Origin: Cyprinodon diabolis
Lineage: Eukaryota > Chordata > Actinopteri > Cyprinodontiformes > Cyprinodontidae
Direction of reading: 5' to 3'
NCBI GenBank assembly: GCA_030533445.1
Contig: CM060065.1
Span: forward strand, 23,577,474 to 23,641,473
DNA: 64,000 nucleotides
Below are positions 1-13,000 of the stretch, one piece after another (position 1 is the stretch's first letter; the number at the start of each line of letters is the position of its first letter). The position numbers and the translations under genes are program-made. Below the pieces are notes generated by a model, which was not told where the DNA came from, made no database searches, and saw nothing but the letters and a program-made list of their open reading frames with translations.

Positions 1-890
1 TTGTTTCTGTGCATTTTCATTTTCAAAGCAAGTCATCTATGTCCTCTTGACATTATTGAATCTCCAACATTCTGTACAAAGAAAATTTATGGATGGATTA
101 CATTTTTATTTAACCCCAGAAGCATACGTATGCAATCTTCTATAGAGCAGTTTTATACCAACTTCTTTTGTTATAGTCCTTTTTCTTTTATTTTAAAACT
201 ATGTATGTCTTTTAGAATTTTACTTTGTGTTGACACCCCCAAAATATAGACATATTGAAAGGATTTAAACATCAATGAAGATAAAACAAAACAAAAAAAA
301 CGAAGCAAAAAAAAAAAAAAAAAAAACGTTTGTTTTTTTCATGTCAAAATTTGAAAAGGAAAATCAAGTGGTGCCTAGATAGAAGAAAAAGCACATTGTT
401 ACAGTGTTTAAATACAAGACTTTAATTCAAAGGCTGTTGCGTCTGTTTTTGTAAATATTCATTTAATAAATATTTTTCCTTTGATACCCAGTTTCCTCCA
501 CCAGCCCTGCATAAAGGGAGGGCTAGTGAAAAAGAGCAGTCTCCTGGCTCTAATGAGAAGGTCATAGCTCTCTAATTATCATAGGTGGCTCAGTAGCTTT
601 CTTCAAAAGACCCCAGCAGAGCACCAGTTTCAGACAATATTCTAAGACAGTTATATTCTGCAGTGTGTGTAAACAAGCATGAGCTTCAACTAAAATAATT
701 ACTTAATTTAAGCATGAATCTTTATTTATCTCCCCTGAATACTGGGTCCATCTGCCCCATTCTCATGAGAGAAAATGGCTGTAACAAACGACAGTGTAAC
801 AGCCACACAGGAACAGACAACATGAATCTACTATGACTTGAAGAAGCAGAGAGAACATAAAGTTAGGGGATGAACTAACAAATACAGTAG
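1..890. other. No gene recognised
   Basis: AT-rich sequence with a poly(A) run at about 308-326. Short open frames here have no recognisable protein features. Confidence 0.5.
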
Positions 891-899
891 AACTGAAAT

Positions 900-1440
900 A
901 TTGATAGAAAATTAACTAGAATGATGTAAAGTGGCTTAAAGGTCATTCAGGAGCCTATAGCAGCATAACTGCAGAGATAGCCAACAATAACTCAAGCCAC
1001 TCTAACTATATGCTTTGTCGAAAAGGAAAGTTTTAAACCTAGTCTTAAAAGCTGATAAACAATCTGTCTTTCACTCTACTAGACATTGTAGAAACAACTA
1101 GTAAACCTGTAGATTGAAAGATAAGTGCTTTGTTAGGAAGATAAGGAACCATAATATCATGGAGCTTGGTAAATAAAGGCTGTATACACGAGAAGGAAGA
1201 TTTTAAATTCTATTCAGGTTGTCTATGTGGAGACAGTAGATAACCATACCTTGACTTTCACATTGACAGTAAGGACACTGAACTTTATAGTTGTATCTGA
1301 GAGATACCATTAAGAGGAGGGCAACTGTATGACGTATTAGTCGATCACTTAAGCTGTTTAATGAATGACTGATTCCACCACATTAATCCACAGTAGGCAA
1401 GAAAAACAAACTTCCTACTGTTGGCCATTAAATGTATTAA
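900..1440 (+). repeat. Old interspersed fish repeat
   Basis: Successive phrases such as TTTAAACCTAGTCTTAAAAG, AACAACTAGTAAACCTGTAG and GAAGGAAGATTTTAAATTCT follow, in order, a dispersed repeat that I recall as abundant in teleost genomes. It is degenerate and non-coding. I cannot give its class from the sequence. Confidence 0.45.
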
Positions 1441-2335
1441 ATCTGTCACCTGCAACAATGGCATTTTTACATTAAGTAAGATATTATCTAGACAATGGTA
1501 TTTGGCATAGGATCCTTTTAAATCAAATCTAACCGAAACACCTTTTTATTTTATCTGGTTATGCAAGGAAGGCACTTACATCTCAAGGCTTATTCCTACT
1601 CCTTTTGCTTGGTGCACTCATTCTTTTAACAACACTTAAAATAACACCTCTTTATATAGTAAACGACTTTCAAACAGGACTGAAATTTTAAAATATTTGA
1701 TCTAAGTTTCACAAAGAAACAGTATAGTGTTACAGTGCTGGACTCATTCCTGGAATTCGCTGACAGAGGCAAAGTAATAGAAATAAGCCATTGAAAATAT
1801 TTCCGATGAGTTCTTATACCTCCATGTTATCAAAAAGCTATGTGTCATTGTGTCAGGTTGGGTCATTGTCAGGTGTCAAATTCTATTGTAAGTGTGCCTG
1901 CTCACTCTTAATACCACAATTACAGATGTGCACCATTTTATCAAAACTCACCTTGGAGAAGGATAACTGCATTATCATTATTTCTATAAAGGGCATTGCT
2001 CATTACTTCCTACTATTGTAGTTGCATGCTATGCACTCCGCAGAAGTCATCCCTATAGTTGAGAAGGCTGGCTATCATGACAACACTAATCCATTATTCA
2101 TTCAATAGTGTTTGCAAAAATTCTTCGACCAAACATGAGATGAATGGGCATTACAAATAGTGGTGTGAATGTATTGAACAAGCTCAGTGTTGAATTAAAA
2201 TGTCCAAACATGGGTGTTTTTCTTTTCTTATAAAAAAAGCATAAACTGGTCCTCAAGGTTCCCATTTGGTGCCCCTCCTATCCAATAGCACAATTAACTC
2301 AGACTATAGAAAACAACTGATCAGTTACCATAACT
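1441..2335. other. No gene recognised
   Basis: AT-rich DNA without convincing exons, repeats or RNA genes. Confidence 0.5.
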
Positions 2336-2580
2336 GTGTAGATGGTATGTACTTATATAGTGCCTTTATTCAAGTTAGGAGACTTGACCAAAGCGCTTTA
2401 CACTACATTCATTCACCCATTCACGCACATACTCACACACTGATGACACACTGCTTTACATCACAGGGTCACCAGGTGACTGTGAACTCATCAGCATTGG
2501 CTAGCGGGATAGCACAGAGAAATACAAGGAGCAGAGCACTTCACCTGTTCAACCAAACCAACAATTTCCTCTAACGACCC
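2336..2580 (+). repeat. Dispersed fish repeat
   Basis: TATAGTGCCTTTATTCAAG, CCAAAGCGCTTTACACTAC and CATTCACCCATTCACGCAC form an ordered match to a short repeat common in ray-finned fish. An open frame of 102 codons over it is a by-product of the repeat. Confidence 0.5.
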
Positions 2581-2589
2581 CCTTTTAAG

Positions 2590-2640
2590 AGTTGCAAAAA
2601 GTCTGTTTTGCAGCAGTTTGGTTCTGAAATGCCACCATAA
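2590..2640 (+). repeat. Short duplicated segment, copy 1
   Basis: About 45 bases (from GTTGCAAAAAGTCTGTTTTG) recur almost unchanged at 4330-4376, in the same orientation 1.74 kb away. Confidence 0.7.
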
Positions 2641-4329
2641 TGGTATTTGGTATTACAGCCTAACAAAGAACCCAACGACCTCCCATTCGCAATTGGCAGA
2701 CCTATTCATCCAGTTCAATTTGCAAGTTTTCTAAGCCAAAACAAGGCTTTGTTTTTGGCCCACTCTATAAAGCGTCAAACTTAACACTATTCCTGACATT
2801 TTCCTGGATGGTAAGTGAATCGTCTTGAAACTTGGAAACTAAGCCCAGTGGATTGTTTTTTTTTTAAACTTTTTTGGAATAAAAAAAAACAAACCTTAGT
2901 TCATAATAGTTAATATTCGAACCAAAGGAGGAGAGACCTAGAGTTCACAGACAGTTTCAGCAACTACAGCTAGAAAACACTGATATTTGCTGAAATCTTG
3001 ATCTCATGATATACTCAAACCTAAACCTTCAGAGGCACATAAAGGCAGTTACTAAGTCAGCCTTTTATCAACTGAAGAAAAATTCTAAGGTTAATGACTA
3101 ATGACTTATGTCCAAGCAGAATCTAGAAAAATTGCAACAGTGTCCTTGTAGGTTTTCCTTAAAAGTTAATCAGACATCTGTAGCTGATTAAAAAACACTT
3201 CTCACTAGAACAAAGTAACTAGAGCACATCAGCTGTTTCTGAAGTCCTTACATTGACACCCTGTAGCTCAGAGATGTTATGGATTTCGTATTATATTCAA
3301 TTTGGCTGGATGCCATATTTATGTTGTGAATAATATTCAGTTACCAGCCAGCTGGGAATTTATATTTCTGATACCTTAGGATGTTTATTGCCCTCCCGGT
3401 AGGGGTGGTAAATATCTTTTTAATCAGATATTATTTCGGCTGTTATATATTGTTTTTGAACATACGCCCTACTAGCTGTGTATTAGAACAATAAATTAAA
3501 GAGTGATTCATGCTCAAATCATGGTCAAACAGTTAATTCTGCACATACGTGGAATAAATTTAACACAACTTCTGTTCAAAATATAAGAGTTTATTAACAA
3601 AAATCATTCAGCTCCAAGTCAAACATATTTCAGTTTAAAACTCTTTAGCTAAAACTAGTGAAACTTAACTAAAAAACTACTATGTACAAAGAGGAGGGGG
3701 AAACATGGTTAAAAACCATATTACAGTTTAGATGGGTTTTGTGTTTGAAAATCAAAGTTTATCTGGAAAAAATTAGGATATGATCAAATTAGCTTTTCAC
3801 TAATTTAGAGAAATTGGAATGTTTTCCAACCAATTCACAATGCAAATCCACGAGGTGAGTAAAACCTTATTTGGCCAAATACTGTCTTTTTAAATGATTT
3901 GCTAAATTACGAACCAATAACCTCTAGTTAATGATTCTTTACCCTTTTTGAAATAGCTAGCGGCGAATAGACATAGGGATTCCATTAAATGACTGTTGGT
4001 CATACTTGGTCATCAAAATGTAATTAGCATGTGAGGAACACGTGAACGCTAATGTTATATCAGTGCCTAAACCCTCAGTGAAATAAAGCTTGTCCAAGCT
4101 TCATCAACAGCTCAAAACATTACTGTTGAGTTTAATCATCAGTAAACACATGAAATGATCAACATCATCAAGAGACATATTGTTTGTTCTGTCCCTAATT
4201 GTCCCAGACCTGCAAACCTTCTTGTCCATGTCCACTTAGAAGGGCTGTGCTTTCAACCAGCAGAAGCTTACAGCAAGACAGGCTTTCTTGTCCAGTCTGG
4301 CTCAATAAGTTCTGAAACTCGAGAACTGT
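2641..4329. other. No gene recognised
   Basis: AT-rich sequence with no recognisable exons or mobile elements. Confidence 0.45.
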
Positions 4330-4380
4330 GTTGCAAAAAGTCTGTTTTGCAACAGTTTGGTTCTGAAAGGTCACCGTGAT
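4330..4380 (+). repeat. Short duplicated segment, copy 2
   Basis: Second copy of the segment at 2590-2640. It lies just before the hairpin-rich element starting about 4412. Confidence 0.7.
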
Positions 4381-4411
4381 GACTTATCCTTGATGATTCT
4401 GGAGATCTGGG

Positions 4412-5072
4412 GCCGTTTCTCAATTCACGAGAATGCAAGTACGGACTCGCATTCTCGTCAAGTCCAGTCTTGGCAAGAACGCAGGAAAATATGGACTTGA
4501 CGAGAACGCGAGCACGTAGCATAATTCTGGTTCAATAGGAACAGAAGCATACTCGTGACGTCACCACACGCTCGCCTCTTCTAGAGCTGCATTTCACCTC
4601 CTGTTATTAATAGTCTCTAGTTAATAATAAATAATTACTTTTTTCATTTAGAGGGGGAATAATGATGGACACAGTCAGATAAACACAAATCAAAGGAACA
4701 TTTTGCTAAATAAAACAAAACAGTTAGCCCTGGCTGCCGTTAGCCTCGGAGCTCCGCTGGTTGCCGTGGTCCTCTCAACTTCGGATTTTTTTTTTATTAC
4801 GCTTTAAATCAGTAAATGGACCATAGTGAGACTTTAAAGTATAATATTCTCGCCTCAAATGATCTTAAAACGTACTTTTATTGAACAACAGAAAAGAGAA
4901 CTTTTAACTTTCAAAGGAACACTCCACTGAAAGATGCTGCTGCCGCAACGCATGCTGGGACAGCTGTCCTGCTCTGATGAATACTCAATAAAGAGGGCGG
5001 GGTGAGAAAAACATCCGGGGATTTGGTGCGTTCTCGGTCACACGTTCTAGTCAATTAGAACAGTGCTGGGGT
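4412..5072. mobile_element. Probable non-autonomous DNA transposon with degenerate inverted ends
   Basis: The left end CCGTTTCTCAATTCACGAGA and right end (read inverted) CACTGTTCTAATTGACTAGA are similar, suggesting inverted termini. The left side folds into strong hairpins. GC content is higher than in the flanks. No clear target duplication was fixed, so family and exact ends are open. Confidence 0.35.
4446..4512. repeat. Long inverted repeat (hairpin)
   Basis: Arms 4446-4466 and 4492-4512 are complementary at 20 of 21 positions, with a 25-base loop. The left arm can also pair with 4428-4437 (ACGAGAATGC), giving a competing hairpin. Confidence 0.85.
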
Positions 5073-5309
5073 TGTGCTTGAAAGATTCTGGATTTGAATG
5101 CATGCCTGGGCTATTTACACAGAAAGCTTGACTTTTTTTCTCTATGTGAATGCATGGGTGTTCTCTAGGTCCAACTTACATTACAGTTATGTTAACTGTA
5201 ACTGTAACTTCTTTCTGACTTAGAGGTCATTGAAGGAAGACGCTTTTTCTGTCTCCCACTCCCTCCCCTGTCTAACCTGCTTATCACTGTGTCTTGTCTT
5301 CTGTTAAAA

Positions 5310-5310
<1 letters not shown>

Positions 5311-5368
<58 letters not shown>

Positions 5369-5380
5369 GTATGTATATGT

Positions 5381-5461
<81 letters not shown>
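5311..5461. repeat. TA microsatellite followed by poly(T)
   Basis: About 120 bases of TA dinucleotides with a few TG interruptions, then about 31 T. Translations of it are low-complexity Ile-Tyr repeats and not genes. Confidence 0.95.
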
Positions 5462-6300
5462 CTTTTACAGGAAGACAGGGTAAAAGAGAACCTCCTTTAT
5501 GTATGTTTTACTCCGGATACATAATGGATTAATAGCAGAAATGGAAGATTGTGTATCTGATGATGTTATCTGTCAAGGATGTAGAAGATGCATACATATT
5601 TGGATTTTTTATAAAAAAGATTTCTACACTTTGGAATTGATGGATACCTGGCATATCATGAAATTCGGAAGAAATCAGGGGATGTTTTGGCCAATGTCAG
5701 GCTGCCCTGCATGTATGAGAGCATCTGTAGAGCTATAAACACTCAGACTGAGATGTTAAGGTAGCAGAAGCGTAAACTGGATGTGATCATTTCACAGAAT
5801 CGTAGGGTGGCTGCGGTTCCTGGACTCAGAGGTGAAATGGTATAATCTTGGAGAAAGTTGCAAGCCCAGATAAAATGTTAATATGAGGCTCTGTGCTCTG
5901 CTTCCCTCCATCCCTCCCCTGAAGACATCTGTGAAGCTGCCTTGTTGGTCAGCTGACGAACTATTACATCTGTCAAGGACATTGATGGGAAGGGTGCCTT
6001 ATGGACTTACTTGGCACACACACATGCACACACACTGATGCTCATCCTCCTCGAATGTTATCCTACCTACAAGAGGTGACGTTATCTGTATCATTCTAAG
6101 GATACAGTTTGAGACTGTATCCTTTCATACTTATTGAAGTATGAAATATGATTATTTTCCTCCTCTGACCTATTGTGATCCCTTTCTTTTGTTTTCCTGA
6201 CTACAAGGGCAGGGCCTTTTATGGCACCAAGGCCTCGCACACCGCTCCCCGCTAGGTCATGTTAGCTTACCCTTACACTTCCTCTGGATAGGTTATTGTC
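5462..6300. other. No gene recognised
   Basis: Mixed-composition DNA. The sequence TTTTCTTTTACAG after the poly(T) resembles a splice acceptor, but no exon follows convincingly. Confidence 0.4.
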
Positions 6301-6305
6301 ACACT

Positions 6306-6401
6306 GGATGGATGGATGGATGGATGGATGGATGGATGGATGGATGGATGGATGGATGGATGGATGGATGGATGGATGGATGAATGGATGGATGGATGGA
6401 T
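6306..6401 (+). repeat. GGAT tetranucleotide microsatellite
   Basis: About 24 units with one substitution (TGAA). Such TGGA runs often form the 3' tail of fish LINEs, but no LINE body was recognised next to it. Confidence 0.95.
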
Positions 6402-6422
6402 TAAAAGTGATGATTATGTCAT

Positions 6423-7046
6423 TGTCGCAGCTCAGAACAGAAGGACCCAGTATTTGAGGCAAGACAGACAGTGGGATTGTTACAACTGTAGTAGCAGCTG
6501 CTAAGGCATCTAAGGCAGGAACAAATGCAGGAGAGAAACACGGGTTAGTGACCAAGATAATCTGACGGAGGATGATTATGAACGCATGAATCACTAACAT
6601 GGTTTAACAGTTTAGTCCGTGCCCAGATAACAAAGTAGGATTCAGCCAGTGGGCTGCCAAAAGATGTGGCGGGCGCTGGCCAGGGTGTCCCAGAGTAGGA
6701 GTCCCAAGACAGTTCAGGCAAGCAGGTCAGAACAGGAACAGGCAGGATCAGAGGTCCAGGAGTTTGAAGCCAGGTCACGCAAACAGATTAGAACAGGAAC
6801 AGGCAGGCTCAGAGGCCAAGGAGTCTGAAGCCAGGTCAGGCAAACAAACCAGAACAGGAACAGGCAACCTCAGTTGGTGAGAGGCAGAAAAGGATCAAGT
6901 AATCAGAAAAACTAAGGTACGCTAAAAACATTCTTTAAATCGACTGGAGCAGGTGGATCAGATGAGCAGAAATGAGAAACAGGGCAGAGTTAGACAGGTG
7001 AATTAAATGAACAATCAAGCCAGTCATCAGTGCCAAGATCATGACA
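6423..7046 (-). mobile_element. Probable solo LTR of a Ty3-like element
   Basis: Read on the minus strand it starts TGTCATGATCTTGG and ends GAGCTGCGACA, the TG...CA form of an LTR. Flanks GTCAT (6418-6422) and GTCGT (7047-7051) could be a target duplication with one mutation. Length 624 bases is typical. It carries an internal minisatellite. No coding sequence. Confidence 0.45.
6715..6873 (+). repeat. 61-bp minisatellite, about 2.6 copies
   Basis: Units start at 6715, 6776 and 6837 with the shared core AGAACAGGAACAGGCA. Spacing is exactly 61 bases; the third unit is partial. Confidence 0.9.
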
Positions 7047-7051
7047 GTCGT

Positions 7052-10000
7052 TTTATTTTTAAAAATCCACAATATAATTTTTCATGCAGTAGTATTTCAA
7101 ACTGCTAGTGGATTAATCTTATTAAGAAACCCACAGTATGACTGTGTTGTCACTGATGCTAACGCATTAAGTCAAATCTAGAGGAAAAAAAATCCTATTA
7201 AGCTTTGAAATTTTGGAAGACCCAAACAGCTAATTAGAAAATACTGAAAATGCTAAGAAAAATATACAAGTTATTGATGAACAGTAATCTCAGTCCAGGG
7301 AAATAATGTGAATGTCTTTTCGATAGCAAGAAAAAAAAAACTGTTGTTGGTATCCACTTGATTAAACAATAGAGTTTTATAATGTAATTTTTTCTTCTTT
7401 TTAAATGATCTTTTAGGCTCCAGTGGCCTTTATTTCATTGCTTTTAAAAGTAGGCAAACAGGATGTGATTAGAGAGAGGGGAAGATATGTGGCAAATCTC
7501 CAACCAGCAACAGCCGCATCAAGGGCCAAAGCCTCTGTACAGGGGTTGCGTACCTAGCCCCTGCACCAAATGTTACATTTGAATTATAAAATGCAATCTT
7601 CAGGTCAGAAGTTCAATAATAAAGTAAGACATTAACATCAATATTCCAGTCTAGTTCGGTCTGCTTTAACTAATCTTTGTGGAGAGTACAGCAGATACAT
7701 GCTGTGGGGCCTTATTTCCTTCCCCCTTTTCTACCTTTCTTTTCGTCTTGCCTTATCAATCGAACATCCATCCTGCATGTGTGTGACCTCTATTGGATTT
7801 CACATCACCACAAGAGTACAAGAGACAAGAGTACAGGCCCTCTCTAACTTGACAACCATTAGTCTGTGATGAGACATAAGAGGAGGGAGGGGAAGGAGGA
7901 AGAGGGTCTCTCAGTGTCCTGTAACTGATGTGTCGTGCTCTGAGCCATCTCCCCCGGGTCAGGCATGGATGTATCCACTCTGACAAGCGTCTCGCTCCTT
8001 TCTCTTCGTCCCGACGATTCTATTATCATGAGGTCCTACGAACGTTGCAAACTCTGGGAAGTGGCACATAAAAGAATGATCAGGCAAAGCTTTCAGACAG
8101 AAGTTGTTCGCTCAGCGAGGCTCTTTGTTGAACAAAATGGAAATGCGGCGACAAGAGGTGCACTTGTTGAGCGTCCTCATGGAGACACAAGCACTCACGC
8201 TTTGCATTATATACCTTATTATTTATATGCAGCTGTCAGCTAATAATGCATTGGGTCTCTCACTGGAGCACTTTATGCCATCCTTTGAAAGTCAAGACAA
8301 GAGGCCTCTGCAGTTTTTATCTCACCAGGGTGTTGTCTTGACAAGACGTCCCTGATGCAATTGAACCATGCTGATATGACAGGATAGCAATGATCTTTAT
8401 CTTTGTTCACTTATACCTCTCCTGTCCCTTTGTAGTGCGTCACTCATATGCTGAATACATTTATTGATAAAACAGATAAAACAGCTCAAACCCAATCTTG
8501 TCCAACATTTAATTTTTAAAATAAAACAGCCTGTCTTGATCACCCTATATCAACAAGATATATCTTCACATATGTTTTAATATTCTCATCAATAAGGACT
8601 ACATAACCCTGAATGGGTTAAGAGCATTGTTCACTTATCACATGATAGGGATCTTTTTTTCTGCAAGAGCGAGCCCTGATAAGAGGGTGAGTTCTAATGA
8701 CAACTAATTAGCCAACCTCTTTAGCCTTGGCATAATGATCAAACGAGCTGTCATTGGGTACCAGATACAATGATCCTCTCACTCTTGATATGATATTTTA
8801 TTCCTCTGCAATTACGTGGCCCCCACTGCACCACATGTGTTTATTGCCTCGAGCACACATGTCAAATTAAAGAGCAGGTTATGCACCTGATATTTAATTA
8901 TTGCCTGCTGCACCGCCATGCACAATGGGAAAATGTCAAAGCCAGCAATCCACAGTACTTCAAGCAGAAATCGTCTCGCTGTGATCAGGCAAGTGTACGG
9001 ACAGATATGAATTTGAATACTGAATATAGATGGGAGTGTTTTCTGGCTTACCTCAATTCCGGTTTCTCTGCCTCCCTTTGTCACTACAAAATAAACACAT
9101 ATCAGTGAGGATAAAGATATTATTTATTTAAAGACAAAAAATATAAATATGTTGTAAAATTAGCCTTCCATATACATTTTTTAGATGATATATTTCTATC
9201 ATTATTTTAAAAGGAATTAAGGAATAACAGTCTATATCTGGACCAGGAAATTAAATTCTTGACACTTTTTCTACGGAGTTCCCTTATGATTACCCCAAAA
9301 TTTGTAAATAAGTTAAATAAGTGGACACATTTCTGCTAAAGCAATCGAGATGTTCAGCAACACTTAATTTTTCTATATAAGCTGAATGGAGAACAGAGTC
9401 ATAAACATATTCTGGAACCCGAGCACAGCCCCATGTCGTGGTAGGCAAAAATTATTTCCAGCTATTAAGGTTTTGATTCTATGGGTAATTCAATTATTTT
9501 GAAAACCATCAAAGTTTAATTATTCCTGAATAGTCTTTGAGATAATTTCTGGGTCTTTGTCTTCAATTTAGTCCCCTGACAAATCAAAGCTGCACAAAAT
9601 GTGATCCTGATTATTCTGCTGCATCTAGCCCACTGTTTACCCCATTTCCCTTGTATGAACTGATATAGCTTTTCCTTAATTGACTTATTCTTCACATTTA
9701 TTCATACACAACACCATGGACATGCTGTAAGTGGTTAATTATTTCCATTTCCTTCTTCAGATAGGGCCAAGTGCTTTTCCATTGATATGAAAAATGTGTT
9801 GGTCTCCTAATTACACTCTTCTTAAAAAAAGATTTTCATCTTGGCAGTGCTTCACCTCTCACTGTCTGGCTTATTTTATTTTTTTGTCTCTGCTTTATCC
9901 TCTTCAAACATTATCTTATGTGTCCCTGAATGTACAATAAATGGCAGTCACACTGTTTAAAAAATAAGCAGTTCAAAGAAATCCTTTAGGTTTTTAAAGT

Positions 10001-13000
10001 TTAAATCCAAAGCATTTAAAAACTTTTAGTATTTCGGGCACTACTTCTTAATAAGTCTGAATAATGTTGTAAGAGCAATCTTATTAAATTTCCAGATGGC
10101 TGTCTTGATGTATGTTTAGATCTAGATGGCAATGCTGGATTTGTCTGTTTCATGAAGTAAGTGGTTTTATGAATAATGTTGATTAATTGCCACGGCTCTG
10201 ATCAATTAGCGAGGTGACATCCTTGAAATGATTGACTTAAACGTCCCCTCATGGGTAATTGTCAGATGCAATAAATCACACTGAAATATGAAGTCCATGT
10301 TCAGGTCCTGCCCTGCAAATTTTATGATTTACTGTATTGGCTACCATGACTTTCTTCATATTTATTGTTGGCAGCAGTTCAGAGAAGGTAGTGGAAAAAG
10401 GCCAAATTGCAGGAAAAGAATATGGATAAAATTAAAAATAAAATAACGATGATAGTGTATAATAGTACAACAGTGTAATTAACTACACCGTTTGGTGACA
10501 GATGCCATTTTGATGAACAATAATGACATGTAAATTAAGGTTCTTAACATCTCTGAAGCTGACCAGCTCTCAGAAGTATCACTTAATTGCTGAAATACAG
10601 ACTGTCCTGACTGGGAGCCCACTGGCTGATCTTCCTGCTCCCCAGTGGAAGCTTACCACCTGCTTTGCTGTATGGTTTATGACAAATGTTGATAGATGTT
10701 GTAAATTTGGGCAGATAATTGATTGTTTAGGCCAGAGACATTTCCATATGTTTATCAAAAATACACACAACCTATTTGTATTTGTTACGGGCTTTTAGTG
10801 TTGTAAGCTAAAAAGTAAACAACCCAACTTCTTATCAGGATAAACTTAATTTAAATTTAGGAAGTAATGCTATAACTGCTACTGCAGAGTGTACAACTAT
10901 AAGCTGCATTTTTTCTTAAAAATATAGAAAAAATAAATACTCTCTAAATAAATAAAAACATTTTCATAAACACGTCAGTACAAAAAGGCTTTACCTAGAA
11001 AGTCCTCATCAGGAAAGGAAGTGTTACAACTAGCACCTGTTCATACGTTGCAAAGAAGGAATGTGGACTTGCAAAGCTTCTTTCGGAGTGCCCCAGATGG
11101 CAGTATAACACAGATGTTGTGTGGTGCTGCAAAACCACAACCACAACATATGGTAATTGCTGCAGAATTATTTTCTGGCCAGCTCCCTGACCTGGGGCTG
11201 ATAAAAATGGCAAAGTAAGATACTTACATTATTCAGAATGAACACCTGCCAAATGTAAACACATGGAATGTCAGCACTCTGAATGAATGGGTCACCAGGT
11301 AAAACAATTTAGGGCTTTAGATGGCCAAAGCAATCTATCTGGACACATGAATGTATTTACAGATGTTTGTCTTTGCATTCTTAATAAAACTGATTGTAAG
11401 TTATGCTTCGTGTGTTATGACTGGATATCTTCTTGTACCTTCATGGCTGCATTAGTATCCCTTCTAATGGTGTTATAAAGTATAGATATAAAAAACATAT
11501 AGAATGTTTATAAGTTACATGCAATGAAATGAAAGCCATTAATGCAATATAATATGATACAATGTAAGTTTTGCAAATTTAATAATTTATATAGTGTAAA
11601 AGTGTAAGGAAATCTGCAGTCGAATCAGTTTCCTTAATGACGCTATAAGAAGTTTAGAACTTCAAATCAGTTTGAGATTTGAAGGCTGTGATTTTATACT
11701 TTACAGGCCTTTTACTCTCTACTTTACTTAAAACTCAACTTATTAGTTTGAACCATAAAAAGCCTCATTGGTGCATTTCTAGTATTTTTTTTAATTTTAT
11801 GATTAGATTATTACTACTGCTAATATCTATTCACTTCTTATTGAAATCAATATATACTTTAAAGGAAATTCAGTTTCAGTACAGCAACAAAACTTATGGA
11901 TATTAAAATTCTGAATTATTATTAAAATACTTATATCTTTGTATCCCTTATGGTAAAGTACACCACAAACATAACATTAGCAAAATGTGTTTTCATTCAC
12001 ATGCAATTGTGGGAGAATATGAATTAAAAATGGAAGAAAAAAAAATTAAAAAGGATGTCCTTGTGTGGTCAAATCTGCCAAAAATGAACATTAATTGTTA
12101 TCATAAGAAAATATAAAGGAGCATTTTTACTATTATCTAGAGTAAGAAATGCTGTTTCTACATCTCTTTCTGGTCCAATTTTTAAACTCACCATTACCAT
12201 GACAGAAATGTTTATTTTCAAAGTTGTCATTGGCAATATTCCTGTGCATATGCGTCTGAAACAAAATGCTGTGTGCATGTCAAATTTACTTATTTTCCAT
12301 ACCTACTGAGGCAAATCTAAAACATAGTTAGGGTTTTGTGAAGCATTCACCAATATGCAGGAGCTACATATTCGTCAACTGTAAAGCGTGACTTATGCCA
12401 GTCACCCAGATATTCTATCACTGAACTTCCTTAATTTTGAATGTTCAGATGTGGTTGTTTTGCTCTGGCTATTAGCTATGCAGAGGCTGTGGAATGTGTT
12501 TCTGTTTCACAGCTGAATTCAGCCATTATTCATCCATAGCCCAGAACCAGCCGGTAGGGCTGGGCTTAGAAAATGAGTCCTGTACTCTGTTTCTTACATG
12601 AGTGTGTTTAGGAGAGAGAAAACACACATGCTTCTCTGTACACATGCATTCACACAACACACACACACACCCACACACACACACCCACACACACACACCC
12701 ATGCACACATGCATGTCCTCAAAAAAACAACAAAAACACTTCTATAGAGCCATTTAAGAAACTTGCATCAGTACTATGAAAAAGATACAAGTGTTCACTT
12801 CTGAGTTTTTGGCTCCACCATCTGGTGTTCATCAAAACCGTTTTGTAATCCCACACTTTAACTTGGCATCACAATTACACCTTATATATCGTATTCAATC
12901 AGGAAAAAATAATAGATTATAAACTTATACAACATTTTTGTACAAATAAATCTAGGATGTTAAAAAAAACATTAATAGAGGTCTTCTATCAGGGCAAACA

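Noticed and set aside
4393..5093. GATTCTGGA on both sides of the 4.4-5.1 kb segment as a 9-bp target duplication
   Set aside because: The distances from the two copies to the proposed inverted ends are unequal (about 9 and 20 bases), so it may be coincidence.
5461..5474. Splice-acceptor-like TTTTCTTTTACAG
   Set aside because: It follows a poly(T) run and no plausible exon or donor follows.
5289..5524. Open frames of Ile-Tyr repeats
   Set aside because: Translation of a TA microsatellite and poly(T).
6262..6600. 112-codon open frame on the minus strand
   Set aside because: Half of it is the GGAT microsatellite read as His-Pro-Ser-Ile repeats; the rest lies in a probable LTR.
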